Shown: in pieces, positions 62,597-64,000 of the stretch
Numbering within the stretch: the first letter of the stretch is position 1
Layout of the letters: the number at the start of each line of letters is the position of its first letter
From: Streptomyces griseoviridis
GTDB taxonomy: Bacteria > Actinomycetota > Actinomycetes > Streptomycetales > Streptomycetaceae
NCBI RefSeq assembly: GCF_005222485.1
Contig: NZ_CP029078.1
Span: 1,640,001 to 1,704,000, forward strand
Reading direction: 5' to 3'
DNA: 64,000 nt
Translations under genes and position numbers: made by a program
The notes under the pieces: model-generated
The model's input: only the letters and a program-made list of their open reading frames with translations
Told to the model about the DNA's origin: nothing
Database searches by the model: none

Positions 62597-64000
62597 ATGG
62601 ACTTCGGCACGCGGGGCCCCGAGGCCCCGGCCGACCTCGCCTGGCTGCGAGGCGTGGACGCCTACACCATGGGCGCCTATCCACAGGCGGAGGAGGAGTT
62701 CAGGGCCGCGGTCCGCTCCGACCCCGGGATGGCGGACGGCTGGCTCGGACTGCACGCGCTGCGGGTCGACACCACGACCGCGCTGCTGCGGATGTTCCGC
62801 CACCGCGACCGCTTCGGCGAACAGCGGGCCAGGCACCGCCGCTCCCTCAACTCCTGGTACTGGCTCGGCTGGTGGGTGCAGCCGGTGCTGGAGAGCCCGC
62901 GCGACCTGCTGCTCGCGCACGCCTCCCACTGGCTGGACGGCCGCCACGTACCGGAGTTGGACCGGGCCCTCGCCGGGCTGCCGCCGGTGGACACCGACCA
63001 CCAGGTCCGCTTCCTGCACGCCTGCCGGGCCTATCTGGTCAAGGACTGGGAGCAACTGGTCCGGCACACCGACCCGTTGATCGACGACAGTCTGCTCGGC
63101 ATCGAGGCGGGTCTCTTCGGCGGCATGGCCCGGGTCCGCCTGGAGATGTACGGGCAGGCCGAGCCGCTGCTGTCGGCCGCGCTGATGCGCTGCCGCAGTG
63201 AGCAGCCGCAGCGCAAGGAGCTGCGCTACTGGCTGGCCCGCGCCCACGAGGGCACCGGGCGTTCGGCCGCCGCGCTCCCCCTGTACCGGGCGGTGCACCG
63301 GGTCGACCCGGCGTTCATGGACACCTCGGCGCGGCTCACCGCGATCTCCGAGGGCGACGGCTACGACGACACCTCCGAGGCCGCCGACCTGGCCGCGATC
63401 ACTCTCTCCGGTGCCCAGGACGTGCTGGAGGGCCCCGAGGGATTCGACCCGCTGTTCGGGCCCGAGGGCAGGGACCTGCGGCTGTCCGAGCCCGACCTGC
63501 CGCCGGTCGGGCCACTGCCGTCGTCGACCGATCCCGCGGTGCGCGACCGCGGCCTGGTGACGGCCGGGCCACCGCTGCCGGCCGGTCCGACCGACCCCGC
63601 CTTACTCGAGCAGGCGCTCGCCGAACTGGAGCGCATGGTCGGCCTCGAGCCGGTGAAACGCCAGGTCAAGGCGTTGTCGGCGCAGTTGAACATGGCCCGC
63701 CTACGGGCCGGGCAGGGGCTGCCCGTGCAGCCTCCGAAACGGCACTTCGTCTTCTCGGGACCCTCGGGCACCGGCAAGACCACGGTCGCCCGCATCCTGG
63801 GCCGGGTCTTCTACGCCCTCGGGCTGCTCGGCGGCGACCACCTCGTGGAGGCGCAGCGGGCCGATCTGGTCGGCGAGTACCTCGGGCAGACCGCCGTCAA
63901 GGCCAATGAGCTGATCGACTCGGCGATCGGCGGGGTCCTCTTCGTCGACGAGGCGTACTCGCTCTCCAACACCGGCTACGGCAAGGGCGACGCGTACGGC
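62597..64000 (+). CDS. AAA+ ATPase, CbxX/CfxQ / EccA-like, 3' truncated by window edge
   Basis: The first 468 residues of a longer protein. The N-terminal about 250 residues form TPR-like helical repeats (YPQAEEEFRAAVRSDPGM at about 32-49; ELRYWLARAHEGTG). An AAA+ domain begins near residue 335, with Walker A FSGPSGTGKTT (about 386-396) and Walker B GVLFVDEAYSL. TPR plus CbxX-type AAA+ is the layout of EccA, a cytosolic ATPase of type VII secretion, and of SpoVK/CbbX-like proteins. No other ESX gene is visible. ATG 62597, or GTG one codon earlier, follows GGGGGA. Confidence 0.88.
   Translation, partial: MDFGTRGPEAPADLAWLRGVDAYTMGAYPQAEEEFRAAVRSDPGMADGWLGLHALRVDTTTALLRMFRHRDRFGEQRARHRRSLNSWYWLGWWVQPVLESPRDLLLAHASHWLDGRHVPELDRALAGLPPVDTDHQVRFLHACRAYLVKDWEQLVRHTDPLIDDSLLGIEAGLFGGMARVRLEMYGQAEPLLSAALMRCRSEQPQRKELRYWLARAHEGTGRSAAALPLYRAVHRVDPAFMDTSARLTAISEGDGYDDTSEAADLAAITLSGAQDVLEGPEGFDPLFGPEGRDLRLSEPDLPPVGPLPSSTDPAVRDRGLVTAGPPLPAGPTDPALLEQALAELERMVGLEPVKRQVKALSAQLNMARLRAGQGLPVQPPKRHFVFSGPSGTGKTTVARILGRVFYALGLLGGDHLVEAQRADLVGEYLGQTAVKANELIDSAIGGVLFVDEAYSLSNTGYGKGDAYG

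Noticed and set aside
62142..62597. Open frame between the kinase and the AAA+ ATPase
   Set aside because: It runs through the stem-loop and the ATPase promoter region, lacks a ribosome binding site and loses any protein-like character after about 40 codons.

Overview
The window is about 64 kb of very GC-rich DNA. Third codon positions are almost all G or C, GTG and TTG starts are common, purine-rich ribosome binding sites are strong, and many operon genes overlap by ATGA or GTGA. Together with mycothiol chemistry, a conservon, RbpA, FxsA and Ppm, this marks a Streptomyces chromosome. From memory, the gene order at both ends (ptsI, acetoacetyl-CoA synthetase ... rbpA, fxsA, ppm, chiD, TetR, an SCO1431-type membrane protein, a C39 peptidase, a CbxX/CfxQ-like ATPase) matches the SCO1391-SCO1434 region of S. 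coelicolor. That recollection was not checked by alignment. No rRNA, tRNA, CRISPR array, insertion sequence or prophage was seen.

Layout: 1-9.7 kb is core metabolism: the 3' end of ptsI, a hypothetical protein, acetoacetyl-CoA synthetase, a GH31 glycosidase, a NUDIX hydrolase, a VanX-like dipeptidase, and an OB-fold/thiolase pair behind a perfect palindrome. 9.8-14.1 kb is a complete conservon (cvnA-D). 15.2-26.3 kb looks like a methylated-amine catabolic island: ferredoxin reductase, Rieske ferredoxin, IclR regulator, S-(hydroxymethyl)mycothiol dehydrogenase, a dimethylglycine-dehydrogenase-like FAD/GcvT fusion, a monomeric sarcosine/N-methyltryptophan-type oxidase, a Rieske oxygenase alpha subunit and an APC permease. 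The parts fit stepwise demethylation of glycine betaine to glycine, with the released formaldehyde captured by mycothiol. 26.4-33.6 kb is a three-gene SMC operon with the gene order of MksFEB / JetABC but no JetD/MksG nuclease beside it. It is the best candidate for an under-described system.

33.8-37.1 kb is a GntR regulator and the pxpABC 5-oxoprolinase operon. 37.2-40.8 kb (minus strand) is an operon of two glycosyltransferases and an SGNH hydrolase. 41-43 kb has a HEAT-like and an ankyrin protein. 43.3-45.2 kb has a small membrane protein and an FtsK-like protein lacking the Walker A lysine. 45.3-49.7 kb has a MocR-type regulator, a YczE-type membrane protein, a glycerophosphodiesterase and an MFS transporter. 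50-59.6 kb has rbpA (with a textbook sigma-R promoter), fxsA, ppm, an amidohydrolase, an Lrp regulator, two hypothetical proteins, an acyl-CoA dehydrogenase, chitinase chiD (with a DasR-type site), a TetR regulator and a 46-residue membrane protein. 59.7-64 kb has a C39 peptidase, a P-loop kinase with no usual start codon, and the 5' part of an AAA+ ATPase.

Several proteins carry low-complexity inserts or tandem peptide repeats (FAD/GcvT N-terminus, SGNH hydrolase, second glycosyltransferase C-terminus). Two genes have an imperfect echo of their own 3' end just downstream. The gap between the permease and the SMC operon holds a perfect 22-bp hairpin inside a GTTGA/TCAAC-rich palindromic tract.
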